From Photobacterium piscicola (GTDB taxonomy: Bacteria; Pseudomonadota; Gammaproteobacteria; Enterobacterales; Vibrionaceae), in assembly GCF_900166965.1 (NCBI RefSeq), contig NZ_FUZI01000012.1:16662-80661 (forward strand): a stretch of DNA of 64,000 bases, read 5' to 3'. Made by a program: the position numbers and the translations under genes. Positions 26,420 through 35,179 of the stretch are shown here, piece by piece. The notes below the pieces were generated by a model, which searched no databases, had not been told where the DNA came from, and saw only the letters and a program-made list of their open reading frames with translations. How positions within the stretch are numbered: position 1 is the first letter of the stretch; each line of letters starts with the position of its first letter.

Positions 26420-26437
26420 TGTAAGAGATCTCTTACA
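26420..26437. promoter_or_regulatory. GacA/UvrY/VarA-type upstream activating site of csrB copy 3
   Basis: TGTAAGAGATCTCTTACA is a perfect 18-base palindrome and an exact match to the GacA/UvrY consensus dyad. It lies about 166 bases before csrB copy 3. The next bases AGCTTGTGGGA complete a second overlapping dyad as in the other two copies. Confidence 0.9.
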
Positions 26438-26603
26438 AGCTTGTGGGATAACTTCGTTATTAAGTCTCACTTATGATGACTGATTATTTATAAAATCCAA
26501 TGATATCATTACCTTAAATTGATATGTTTATTTGTTAAGATTAATATTAAATAATTAATGGAATATTTAATATTGCGTCATTTTTCTGGTGAGGTAAGAT
26601 ATT

Positions 26604-27026
26604 GTCATCAGCTGGAGCTGACAAGGATTTAGGAATAGCCACGGAATTGGCCGCTCAGGATGAGCATATAGATGATGCGGACTATCATCTAGCGAGGATG
26701 CATAGGCTTCTCTGGGATAGAGGGCTATAGATAGGATATCTATTTGTCAGGATGACAATATTCTAGGATGGAATTGGGACAAATTTCATGATGAAGTTAG
26801 GATGACTTCTTGTGGAGTAAAGGACACCTCCTTCACGGAGAGAGAGTCAGTAGCGGATATACTGATGGGTCAGGGATTACCGAAGAATGACTTCTAGGAT
26901 GAAGTTAAGATTTACCTGGGGATTTGTATATCAAGGATTGATAGCAGGGAGCACGACAGTAGCTGGATTGCTACAAAAGTAATATCTAAGGGCGTGACAA
27001 TATTTATTGTCGCGCCCATTCTTTTT
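26604..27026 (+). ncRNA. csrB: CsrB-family regulatory RNA, copy 3 (diverged)
   Basis: A roughly 423-nt RNA of the same family but clearly diverged from copies 1 and 2. It has about 23 GGA triplets by hand count, loops such as TCTAGGATGAAG and TCAGGATGAGC, the shared 3' block CAGTAGCTGGATTGCTAC, and a terminator GGGCGTGACAATA...TATTGTCGCGCCC (26990-27017) with a T-run. The TAAGAT at 26595-26600 is a good -10. The 5' end (GTCATCAGCTGGAGCTGAC) forms a hairpin with GGA in the loop region. It is probably expressed under the same regulator as the other two. Confidence 0.88.
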
Positions 27027-27040
27027 GGAGCGAGAAAAAG

Positions 27041-27355
27041 TTAATAATCGCAGCCTTCAGGAATACGGTGCGGCGGCACATAAAAATAACTCGCACGTAA
27101 ACGTTTCATTTCAATATAACCTTGATAGATATCCATACCATCAGTTGAAAACTCAAACACAAATACTGTTCGCCAGCCCCATTCTCCATGATGATCTTTG
27201 AGCTTTTGCTCACCTCTCGCAAAGCTGATCATCTGCAAGCCCATATTTTTACAACGCTGCTCAATGTAATACTGCGCTAATTCAGTTTGGCGTCGTTGTT
27301 GCCAAAATAAGACGCCGATAATAGCAATAATTAAAATACCGAACAGGTTATTCAT
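27041..27355 (-). CDS. DUF3301 family membrane-anchored protein
   Basis: A 104-residue protein with one N-terminal membrane helix (NLFGILIIAIIGVLFW) and a soluble part (WGWRTVFVFEFSTDG, YQGYIEMKRLRA) that I recognise as DUF3301. It lies downstream of the DUF3549 gene on the same strand, a pairing usual in Vibrionaceae. Function unknown. It converges on csrB copy 3. Confidence 0.8.
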   Translation of the reverse strand: MNNLFGILIIAIIGVLFWQQRRQTELAQYYIEQRCKNMGLQMISFARGEQKLKDHHGEWGWRTVFVFEFSTDGMDIYQGYIEMKRLRASYFYVPPHRIPEGCDY

Positions 27356-27388
27356 AGAGTAAAAAGCCTTTATAAACGGTGAATGCGA

Positions 27389-28435
27389 TTAGTGATTTTT
27401 AGCATGCTGTTGTAATTTTTGAATAGCATTGATCAGTGCTGGATCCGCTTGACCATGAAGTATCTGCAACATGATTCCACGTAATAATGGTTGCATGACT
27501 AAATCAGTAAATAGTTGATTAAACAATGTTTGATCTTGGGTTTCAGCTAAACGTAATAAAAATAATGAGGCGATATTTATATCAGTAAAACCACTCCAAC
27601 AACGACCAGCGATAGCAATAAGTACCTCGCGGTGACATAACGATGGTTGATGCAAAATAGTCGTTAGGGTTTGCTGTAATTGTTGTGGTGCACTACCTGC
27701 AAGGGCACGTACTAACGCTGATATCAAAAATAAATCGGGTTGCTGTTGTTGGCATTCTAGCGTTAAGCGTTCCGTTATACGTTGTGCTAATGGTGCAGGA
27801 ATAGGGCAATGCTCAAGGCAACCTAGTAATGCATACAGTGGCGTCATTGGAAGATGGTTTAACGCTTTACGTAACGAGGTTGCGTTATTGTGTTGTGACA
27901 TACGAGCACAGATATCAGCTAAGCCTTGTAGACCTACATGTTGCCATTGTAACCAATCTTGTTGGCCTGATAAGTAAGCTTGTGCATCGGCATAGTATTG
28001 GCTAGGCGGTAGGTTAAGTAATACTCGTAATTGCGCATTAAATATCGCCATCTTGTCATCATTGGGCTTAAACGTATAAGGGTTGTTGGCAAGCTTTTGT
28101 TGTTCATCTTCGGTAGGGGTACTGTTTAAACTTGCGCCCATAGCTTCAATGACATATTTAATAAAATCACCAACAGCCGCTTGTTTTAGTAGCCCACGTT
28201 CATCCAATGGTAAGCGTAAAAACCACACCCAAGGTGGTTGCTGATGTTGCCAAAATGAAATGGCAATATGGGCATGCTGCTGAAGTGGCCATGGATAAGG
28301 CTGACGATTCTCTTCAACTGCTTTAAATTGGTCGTTATCAATTTCATTCACTCGACGACCTAAATCAAAAATATTGTAACGACAACCTGCGTTATCAAGC
28401 AATTGGGTTAAAGTATGAAAGGTTTCCATGGACAT
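27389..28435 (-). CDS. DUF3549 family protein
   Basis: A 348-residue soluble protein recognised as DUF3549 (ETFHTLTQLLDNAGCRYNIF, FDLGRRVNEI, YPWPLQQHAHIAISFW, WVWFLRLPLDERGLL). The second half is helical and repeat-like (RITERLTLECQQQQPDLFLI). No function is known. It forms an operon with the DUF3301 gene and is divergent from yqcC. Confidence 0.82.
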   Translation of the reverse strand: MSMETFHTLTQLLDNAGCRYNIFDLGRRVNEIDNDQFKAVEENRQPYPWPLQQHAHIAISFWQHQQPPWVWFLRLPLDERGLLKQAAVGDFIKYVIEAMGASLNSTPTEDEQQKLANNPYTFKPNDDKMAIFNAQLRVLLNLPPSQYYADAQAYLSGQQDWLQWQHVGLQGLADICARMSQHNNATSLRKALNHLPMTPLYALLGCLEHCPIPAPLAQRITERLTLECQQQQPDLFLISALVRALAGSAPQQLQQTLTTILHQPSLCHREVLIAIAGRCWSGFTDINIASLFLLRLAETQDQTLFNQLFTDLVMQPLLRGIMLQILHGQADPALINAIQKLQQHAKNH

Positions 28436-28592
28436 AATAAATAAAGCTCCTTCAATTTAGCTTGTTAGTTTAAGTAATCGTATTAAGTCAGCATACCTGT
28501 GAATAGATCGCTAATCACCATAATATAGTTGGGGCTGTTGGGCCAAAATGCTATCCTGCGCCGTTTTTATTATCAATAAAAGAGGAGTTATG

Positions 28593-28910
28593 ATGGATAA
28601 ATATCATCAAAGTCAGCAATTACTCACTCAATTAGAAAATATTCTACAACAGCACCAATATTGGCAAGAGGTTGCTCCTGAGCCACAAGCATTAGCGAGT
28701 ACAGAACCTTTTGCGATTGATACTTTAGATTGTCATCAGTGGCTTCAATGGATTTTTATTCCTAAATTACGTTATTTAATCGTGCAACGCTTACCATTGC
28801 CGACCCAATTTGCTATTTCACCTTATGTAGAAGAAGCAATGAAAAACCAAGTCGGTGTACTAGATATTGTGGCAACAACACGTGAAATTGATCAATTATT
28901 TAAACATTAA
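28593..28910 (+). CDS. yqcC: YqcC family protein
   Basis: A 105-residue protein of the YqcC (DUF446) family: helical, with HQWLQWIFIPKLRYLI and PLPTQFAISPYVEEAM as hallmarks. The start is the second of two adjacent ATGs (28590/28593), 5 bases after GAGGAG; upstream in-frame codons have no support. It begins the yqcC-truC-yqcA group known from E. coli. Function unknown. Confidence 0.88.
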   Translation: MDKYHQSQQLLTQLENILQQHQYWQEVAPEPQALASTEPFAIDTLDCHQWLQWIFIPKLRYLIVQRLPLPTQFAISPYVEEAMKNQVGVLDIVATTREIDQLFKH

Positions 28911-28919
28911 GTGAGCATA

Positions 28920-29657
28920 ATGGAACTGGAAATTTTATATCAAGATGATGCGTTAATTGCAGTAAATAAACCTGCAGGCATGTTGGTGCATCGTTCTTGG
29001 TTAGATAGCCACGAAACTGTATTTGTGGTGCAAACATTGCGCGATCAAATTGGGCAGCATGTGTTTCCATTGCATCGTTTAGATAGGCCAACATCTGGGG
29101 TACTTTTATTTGGCTTATCCAGTGAGGTTGCAGCATTGATGATGCCAGTCTTTGCTGGTCGAGAAATGCATAAAACTTATCATGCGGTAGTGAGAGGCTG
29201 GGTAAAAGAAGCGGCAGTGCTGGATTATCCGCTTAAAGTGATGCTAGATAAAATTGCAGATAAAAAAGCGACCGAAGACAAAGAGCCTCAAGCGGCCGTT
29301 ACCGCTTATGCGCCATTAGCGACAGTCGAAACTGATATTGCAGTAGGGCGTTATGCGACCAGTCGTTATAGCTTAATTGAACTGCAACCAGAAACCGGAC
29401 GTAAACACCAATTACGCCGTCATATGCATCACTTAGACCATCATATGATTGGTGATGTTAACTATGGCGATGGTAAGCACAATCGTATGTTCCGTGAAAA
29501 TCTTGATTGTCATCGTTTGATGCTGCACGCATCACGATTACAATTTATTCATCCATTAACAGGTGCTGCACTAGATATTCGCGCTGATGTTGATGATGTT
29601 TGGCAACGTGTTATGACGACATTTAATTGGTCACCGTCATTACTGTTAAATGCATAA
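28920..29657 (+). CDS. truC: TruC, tRNA pseudouridine(65) synthase
   Basis: Converts U65 of tRNA(Ile1) and tRNA(Asp) to pseudouridine. I take the ATG at 28920 (MELEILYQDDALIAVNKPAG), which aligns with E. coli TruC; an upstream in-frame GTG adds three residues. The RluA-family catalytic Asp lies in HRLDRPTSGVLLFGLS (near 56), with ETGRKHQLRRHMHH near 165. 245 residues is close to the family length (260). It follows yqcC by 9 bases. Confidence 0.94.
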   Translation: MELEILYQDDALIAVNKPAGMLVHRSWLDSHETVFVVQTLRDQIGQHVFPLHRLDRPTSGVLLFGLSSEVAALMMPVFAGREMHKTYHAVVRGWVKEAAVLDYPLKVMLDKIADKKATEDKEPQAAVTAYAPLATVETDIAVGRYATSRYSLIELQPETGRKHQLRRHMHHLDHHMIGDVNYGDGKHNRMFRENLDCHRLMLHASRLQFIHPLTGAALDIRADVDDVWQRVMTTFNWSPSLLLNA

Positions 29658-29804
29658 TATAAAATAGCGTTCAATGGTGGTGAATGGGCGATAGCGCAAA
29701 CTTATCAGCTTAAATTTACGTCAGCACTTGCTTTTCTTTAGTGTAATTGCCAGATTGGTAATAGTCCCTTATTGAGGACGTCTGACAGCAAAGGAGAGCG
29801 GACA

Positions 29805-30266
29805 ATGAATAAGTTAGGCATATTTGTAGGCTCTGTATATGGCGGAGCAGAAGAGTTAGCAGAAGCATTAGCCGCAAAATTAACCTCGGTGCCCGTTGAG
29901 ATTTTCTTTGACTCAACACTCGATGATTTCATGGCCTATGATGCTGATACTGTGTTAGTGATAACGTCGACCACCGGTCAAGGTGAGATTCCAGAAAATC
30001 TATTACCGTTATATGTCGCGCTGAAGGATCAATTCCCTCTACTGCCCAAGCAACGTTATGGTGTCATTGCTTTAGGTGATTCTAGTTATGGGGAAGATCG
30101 TTTTTGTGGGGCAGGACGTCAATTTGATACGTTATTAACTGAGCTCAATTCGACATCAGTTCAACCTCGATTAGATATTGATGCTGGGGTGCATTTTGAG
30201 CCGTTAGACGTTGCAGATGCATGGTTTACACAATTTGTAGCGAGTGCAGATCAAGCTGCGGCGTAA
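29805..30266 (+). CDS. yqcA: YqcA-type flavodoxin
   Basis: A 153-residue short-chain flavodoxin. The FMN phosphate loop is GSVYGGAEELAE near residue 9; TSTTGQGEIPENL near 55 and ALGDSSYGEDRFCGAGRQFD near 83 hold the isoalloxazine. The ATG at 29805 follows AAGGAG. Position after truC marks it as YqcA rather than MioC. Electron partner unknown. Confidence 0.9.
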   Translation: MNKLGIFVGSVYGGAEELAEALAAKLTSVPVEIFFDSTLDDFMAYDADTVLVITSTTGQGEIPENLLPLYVALKDQFPLLPKQRYGVIALGDSSYGEDRFCGAGRQFDTLLTELNSTSVQPRLDIDAGVHFEPLDVADAWFTQFVASADQAAA

Positions 30267-30312
30267 CTATATCATTGAAATAAAAATGATTGTTGACATT
30301 GCGATCGAGAGT

Positions 30313-30337
30313 TACCCCGTTAGTCATTAACGGGGTA
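30313..30337. terminator. Hairpin between yqcA and glnD
   Basis: A perfect stem TACCCCGTTA...TAACGGGGTA between convergent genes. It lacks a proper T-run on either strand, so it may act as an mRNA 3' end rather than a classic terminator. Confidence 0.5.
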
Positions 30338-30368
30338 TTAATCTTATATCTCAACATGGTCGTGTGAT

Positions 30369-32990
30369 TTACGCATGTTTATTGATAGTCGTAATTAATG
30401 TTTCACGTAATAACTGCTGTTGTTGTTTGGTTAAGCGTCCACCCGTTTCATTAACAATAATAAAAAAGTCTTCTGCTCGCTCACCGATAGTGGTGATTTT
30501 AGCGGCTTGTAAACTCACATTAAGATCTGCAAATACAGCGCCGATCTTTGCTAATAATCCAGGCATATCTAATGCGACTAACTCCATCATAGTTTTGCGT
30601 CCAGTTTTGGTTGATAAAAATTCAACTTTGGTCGGTACATTAAAATGGAGTAATTTGCGTGGTGCTCGGCGAATTTTACGCTCAGACTTCATCGCGGTAA
30701 GGGCTTTGGTTAAATTACGAATAATACCCACATGGCGGTTTTCATTAATCGCTTTGCCGTTAGGATCAAGTACCATAAAAGTATCTAGCGTATAACCATC
30801 CTTACTATTCATTATCTGAGCATCATGAATACTTAAATTTTTCTTATCTAGCTCAGAGACCACAATTGCGAACAGTTTGGCTTTATCTTTGCTGTAGATA
30901 AATACTTCAGTGCCGCCACGGGTGGCTTTTTTACTCATCAAGATAATTGGTTTATCACCATTGTGTGTTAATAATGCTTGTGCATGCCATGCCAATTGTT
31001 TATGTGTATGACGTAGAAAGTAATCAGCTTTAAAGCGACGCCATAGCACTTCAATATCACGTGGCATAAACCCTTTTCCGCGTAATATTGCCGATGCGAG
31101 TTGTTGATTGTGACGAATACGATCACGCATGTCTGGGGTTTTTTCTAGCCCGCGGCGTAATGTTTTTTGGGTTGAGTAGTACAATTCTGCCAATAGAGTG
31201 CGTTTCCAACTATTCCATAGATCTTGGTTGGTGGCACAAATATCAGCAACGGTTAAGCATACCAAGTAATCTAAATGCTCTTCATCACCCACTTGTTTAG
31301 CGAACTCGGCCACGACTTCTGGATCATAAATATCACGTCGTTGAGCGGTGACTGACATTAATAAGTGTTTTTGCACCAGCCATGAAACCGTTTCAGCATC
31401 AGGGTGAGACAGCCCGTGTTCGATACAAAAATCATAAGCATCTACCGCACCTAATTCGGAGTGATCACCGCCACGTCCTTTAGCTATGTCGTGAAAGATC
31501 GCAGCCAAGATTAAGATTTCTTTTTTAATTAAACGCGGATAAACCTCACAACAAATCGGGTGCTGTGAATGTTGATTAGGATCGTTAAATTTATGCAGAT
31601 TTTTAATAACACGAATGCTGTGTTCATCAACGGTATACACATGAAATAAATCAAATTGCATTTGGCCTACAATGTGACTCCATTGTGGCAAATAGGCCGC
31701 AATAACGCCGTGACGATGCATTAATTGAAATGCTTTTTGAAGCGCATTGGGCTGGCGTACTAACTCCATAAATTTTTCACGAGCCGCAGGAATGTCAATC
31801 AAAAAGCGGTTGAGTCGGCGTCTAGCGGTGCGTAATTGACGTAGGGTAGGCGCGGCAATACCTTCAATATCAGAATTTTGTGCAATATGAAGAAACATAT
31901 CGAGAATGGTTTCTGGTCGCGCTTGAAATAAGGCCGGTTTGGTGGCTTCGATTAAATTGCCTCGTAATTGAAAATCATCATTGAGTACAATGGGCGCAAG
32001 GCGAGAGTCTGGTTTAATGATTGCTTCATCAAACAGCTGTAATAACATTTTATTGAGTTCAGCCACACGGCGCAAAATGCGATAAAATGCTTTCATCATC
32101 ATTTCGACTGCTTGATTACCTTCACCATGATAATCGAGGTTTTCTGCTACTGAGGTTTGGTGATCAAAGGTGAGACGATTATCATAACGACGCAGCTCTA
32201 TATGAAGGGCAAATCGAATTCGCCACAATGCATTTTGGCATTCAACTAGCTCTCGGTATTCAGCATCGGTTAAAAAACCATGATGACTCATTTCTAATAA
32301 GCTGGTGGCTCCAAAATGACGTCGTGCAACCCAGCTAAGGGTATGAATATCACGTAAGCCACCAGGACTTGATTTGATGTCAGGTTCAAGATTATAGGTG
32401 GTGTCGTGATAACGAGCATGGCGAATGCGTTGTTCTTCAACTTTGGCCTGATAAAATGTTTCACTTGGCCAAAAGGAAGGTGAATTAATTGCCACGGTTA
32501 ATTGGTGGAATGTTTGTTGGTTACCACATAAAAACCGTGATTCAGTTAAATTAGTGGCGACAGTCAGATCGTCTTTACCAACGGCAATACATTCTTCAAC
32601 GGTACGTACACTTTGGCCGACTTCTAAACGTAAATCCCATAGTAATGTTATTAGAGCACTGACATTGGTCGCAACGTCTTCCGCTAATGGCTGTTGACTT
32701 AATATTAATAGGTCAACATCAGATAATGGATGCAATTCTCCACGACCATAACCACCTACAGCGATTAATGCTAAGTCAGGTTGTTGTTCAAACCCATAAA
32801 AACGCCACAATCGAATTAATAATTGATCAATAAAATGACTGCGTTCTGTGACTAAATCAACAATGGATTTTTGTTGTTTAAATTGCGATTTTTGCTCTTC
32901 AGCAAAATGGGTGAGTGCACTACGTAAGCTGTCGAGAGTAATGGCATCGTCGAGGTAATCAGAAAGTTGCGTCGCTAAAAGATCTGTCAT
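30369..32990 (-). CDS. glnD: GlnD, bifunctional uridylyltransferase/uridylyl-removing enzyme
   Basis: The nitrogen sensor that adds UMP to or removes it from PII proteins according to glutamine. In 873 residues: a nucleotidyltransferase domain with GGYGRGELHPLSDVDLL (about 78-94), a PII-UTase linker, an HD hydrolase domain with FHDIAKGRGGDHSE (about 497), and two C-terminal ACT domains (about 690-770 and 800-873; VALDMPGLLAKIGAVFADLN) that bind glutamine. Complete compared with E. coli (890). It lies downstream of map, but a terminator between them suggests its own promoter. Confidence 0.97.
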   Translation of the reverse strand: MTDLLATQLSDYLDDAITLDSLRSALTHFAEEQKSQFKQQKSIVDLVTERSHFIDQLLIRLWRFYGFEQQPDLALIAVGGYGRGELHPLSDVDLLILSQQPLAEDVATNVSALITLLWDLRLEVGQSVRTVEECIAVGKDDLTVATNLTESRFLCGNQQTFHQLTVAINSPSFWPSETFYQAKVEEQRIRHARYHDTTYNLEPDIKSSPGGLRDIHTLSWVARRHFGATSLLEMSHHGFLTDAEYRELVECQNALWRIRFALHIELRRYDNRLTFDHQTSVAENLDYHGEGNQAVEMMMKAFYRILRRVAELNKMLLQLFDEAIIKPDSRLAPIVLNDDFQLRGNLIEATKPALFQARPETILDMFLHIAQNSDIEGIAAPTLRQLRTARRRLNRFLIDIPAAREKFMELVRQPNALQKAFQLMHRHGVIAAYLPQWSHIVGQMQFDLFHVYTVDEHSIRVIKNLHKFNDPNQHSQHPICCEVYPRLIKKEILILAAIFHDIAKGRGGDHSELGAVDAYDFCIEHGLSHPDAETVSWLVQKHLLMSVTAQRRDIYDPEVVAEFAKQVGDEEHLDYLVCLTVADICATNQDLWNSWKRTLLAELYYSTQKTLRRGLEKTPDMRDRIRHNQQLASAILRGKGFMPRDIEVLWRRFKADYFLRHTHKQLAWHAQALLTHNGDKPIILMSKKATRGGTEVFIYSKDKAKLFAIVVSELDKKNLSIHDAQIMNSKDGYTLDTFMVLDPNGKAINENRHVGIIRNLTKALTAMKSERKIRRAPRKLLHFNVPTKVEFLSTKTGRKTMMELVALDMPGLLAKIGAVFADLNVSLQAAKITTIGERAEDFFIIVNETGGRLTKQQQQLLRETLITTINKHA

Positions 32991-33062
32991 TGCTGTCCGT
33001 GCGGTAAGGATGTCTTGTATTTACTATAACCATTTCGAATCATGAACTGTATCGCTAGATAT

Positions 33063-33093
33063 AAAAAAACCGACGCAGAAGGTCGGTTTTTTT
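33063..33093 (-). terminator. Terminator of map
   Basis: On the minus strand AAACCGAC...GTCGGTTT is followed by a run of T, just after the map stop. Confidence 0.8.
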
Positions 33094-33126
33094 TATTTTA
33101 GCAACGGTGCTAATGCAGATAACGAA

Positions 33127-33966
33127 TTATGCGTTATGCATTAAACGTGGCAATGTTTCTTCTTTACGTAGTGTTAAGATTTCACAACCATCTTTAGTTA
33201 CTAATAAGGTATGTTCCCACTGTGCTGATTTTTTACCATCAACTGTGTACACCGTCCAACCATCTTGCTCGTCTGATTCACAGCTGAATTTACCCGCGTT
33301 GATCATCGGTTCGATAGTAAAACACATGCCTTCTTTCATTACTGTGCGATCACTATTTTTGTAGTGAACCACTTGTGGCTCTTCATGGAATTCGTTACCA
33401 ATACCATGACCACAGTAATCTTTAACGATAGAAAAACGGCTGCTACCCGCTTTGATGAATTTTTGAATGGCAGTACCTAGATCGCCAATTTTCGCACCCG
33501 GTTTTACTTTTTTGATAGCCAGATAAAGGCTTTCTTGAGCAACACGACAAAGGCGTTTGTCTTCAAGAGATACTTCACCTACTTCAAACATCTTTGAAGT
33601 ATCACCATGGTAACCATCTTTAATCACTGTCACGTCAATATTAATGATGTCGCCATCTTTCAATATTGCGGGCTTGTTATATTTGCCGTTAGCTTCTACA
33701 ACAATTTCATCTGCTGATGCAGGAATGCCGTGGCAAACAACGTGGTTAATAGAGGTACACACAGATTTAGGAAAGCCGTGGTAGTTCAACGGTGCCGGAA
33801 TAGCTTGTTGAACTTGTGTGATGTAGTCATGACAGATTTGGTCTAGCTCTTCTGTCGTCACACCTGCCTTTACATGCGGTTCGATCATTTCTAATACGTC
33901 TGCAGCCAAGCGGCCAGCAACACGCATTTTTTCAATTTCTTCAGCCGTTTTGATCTTAATGCTCAT
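33127..33966 (-). CDS. map: Map, methionine aminopeptidase type I
   Basis: Removes the initiator Met from nascent proteins. The 279-residue product shows the metal ligands in IINIDVTVIKDGYHGDTS (two Asp), CGHGIGNEFHEEP (His), FTIEPM (Glu) and WEHTLLVT (Glu). It is slightly longer than E. coli Map (264) through a C-terminal tail. It is divergent from rpsB, an arrangement conserved in enteric bacteria and vibrios. Confidence 0.96.
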   Translation of the reverse strand: MSIKIKTAEEIEKMRVAGRLAADVLEMIEPHVKAGVTTEELDQICHDYITQVQQAIPAPLNYHGFPKSVCTSINHVVCHGIPASADEIVVEANGKYNKPAILKDGDIINIDVTVIKDGYHGDTSKMFEVGEVSLEDKRLCRVAQESLYLAIKKVKPGAKIGDLGTAIQKFIKAGSSRFSIVKDYCGHGIGNEFHEEPQVVHYKNSDRTVMKEGMCFTIEPMINAGKFSCESDEQDGWTVYTVDGKKSAQWEHTLLVTKDGCEILTLRKEETLPRLMHNA

Positions 33967-34229
33967 AAAATCGTCTCAATCTGTATGTTTCTGTGTGGGA
34001 CTATATTACCAGCCGCAAGGGGTTAAAGGGAAGATAAGATTAGTTCTCATGTCCAATTTTGACTGGATTTTATTAGTCGTTCTATGGTATAAAGCGCGCC
34101 GTAAACAGTGATTTTGTATCTGTTATAAGCAATTATTTAACCTTAGTGGTGAGGTCATTGCGTGTGATGGTGCAACTTGATTGGATTACACATACTTTAT
34201 TTATTATTCACACATATCGACACATCTGC

Positions 34230-34333
34230 CGGGGTGCTCAGTTACTTATTGTAGGTAACAACAGCAATACGCTGTTATCGGGTCGGTTTTAAGATGGGAT
34301 ATGTGGACGCCTAACCCCATAGAGGATTATTCA
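34230..34333 (+). promoter_or_regulatory. rpsB 5' leader (S2 autoregulatory region, t44-like)
   Basis: The leader between map and rpsB contains a hairpin AACAGC-AATAC-GCTGTT (34261-34277) and a TGGG...CCCCA pairing (about 34295-34319) just before the GAGGATT ribosome site. E. coli has a conserved structure (t44 / rpsB leader) here through which S2 represses its own synthesis. Position and elements agree, but I could not compare it base by base. Bases 33967-34230 are otherwise AT-rich and should hold the promoters. Confidence 0.5.
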
Positions 34334-35062
34334 ATGGCAACTGTATCAATGCGCGACATGCTTCAGGCTGGTGTACACTTTGGTCACCAAACTCGTTACT
34401 GGAACCCAAAAATGAAGCCATTCATTTTCGGCGCTCGTAACCGTGTACACATCATCAACCTAGAAAAAACTGTACCAATGTTCAATGCAGCACTAGCTGA
34501 AATTGAAAAAATTGCTGCACGTAAAGGTAAAGTTCTTTTCGTTGGTACTAAGCGCGCAGCTAGCGAATCAATCAAAGAAGCAGCAATTAGCTGTGACCAG
34601 TACTACGTAAACAACCGTTGGTTGGGTGGTATGTTGACTAACTGGAAAACTGTTCGTCAATCAATCAAGCGTCTTAAAGATCTTGAAGCTCAATCTATTG
34701 ATGGTACTTTCGAAAAGCTAACCAAGAAAGAAGCGCTTATGCGTACTCGTGAAATGGAAAAGCTTGAGAAATCACTAGGTGGTATTAAGAACATGGGCGG
34801 CCTACCAGACGCAATGTTCGTAATCGGCGCTGACTGTGAGCACATCGCAATCAAAGAAGCTAACAACCTAGGTATCCCAGTATTTGCTGTTGTTGATACT
34901 AACTCTGATCCAGACGGCGTTGATTTCGTTATCCCAGGTAACGATGACGCAATCCGCGCGATTCAGCTTTACACTGGTGCTGTAGCTCAAACTGTTAAAG
35001 AAGCTCGTAACCAAGATATCGCTGTTCAAGCAGAAGAAGACGGTTTCGTAGCTGAAGCTTAA
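34334..35062 (+). CDS. rpsB: RpsB, 30S ribosomal protein S2
   Basis: Ribosomal protein S2, 242 residues. The ATG at 34334 lies after GAGGATT and gives [20 protein letters not shown], the universal S2 start; the earlier in-frame ATG at 34301 is in the leader. The codon use is much more biased than in neighbouring genes, as expected for high expression. tsf follows after an attenuator-like hairpin. Confidence 0.98.
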   Translation: MATVSMRDMLQAGVHFGHQTRYWNPKMKPFIFGARNRVHIINLEKTVPMFNAALAEIEKIAARKGKVLFVGTKRAASESIKEAAISCDQYYVNNRWLGGMLTNWKTVRQSIKRLKDLEAQSIDGTFEKLTKKEALMRTREMEKLEKSLGGIKNMGGLPDAMFVIGADCEHIAIKEANNLGIPVFAVVDTNSDPDGVDFVIPGNDDAIRAIQLYTGAVAQTVKEARNQDIAVQAEEDGFVAEA

Positions 35063-35120
35063 TAGCCTGCTGCTTTACATAAGCATCTTAAGTTACCTTG
35101 CGTAAACTAAGAATGGTTAC

Positions 35121-35148
35121 CAGGGGCCGATAATGGCCCCTGATTTTT
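35121..35148 (+). terminator. rpsB-tsf intergenic hairpin (attenuator-like)
   Basis: The stem CAGGGGCC...GGCCCCTG is followed by ATTTTTAC. It sits between two genes normally co-transcribed, so it likely allows partial read-through to set the S2/EF-Ts ratio. Confidence 0.65.
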
Positions 35149-35179
35149 ACTCAACGAATTCAAATCTGAGGATTATCAC

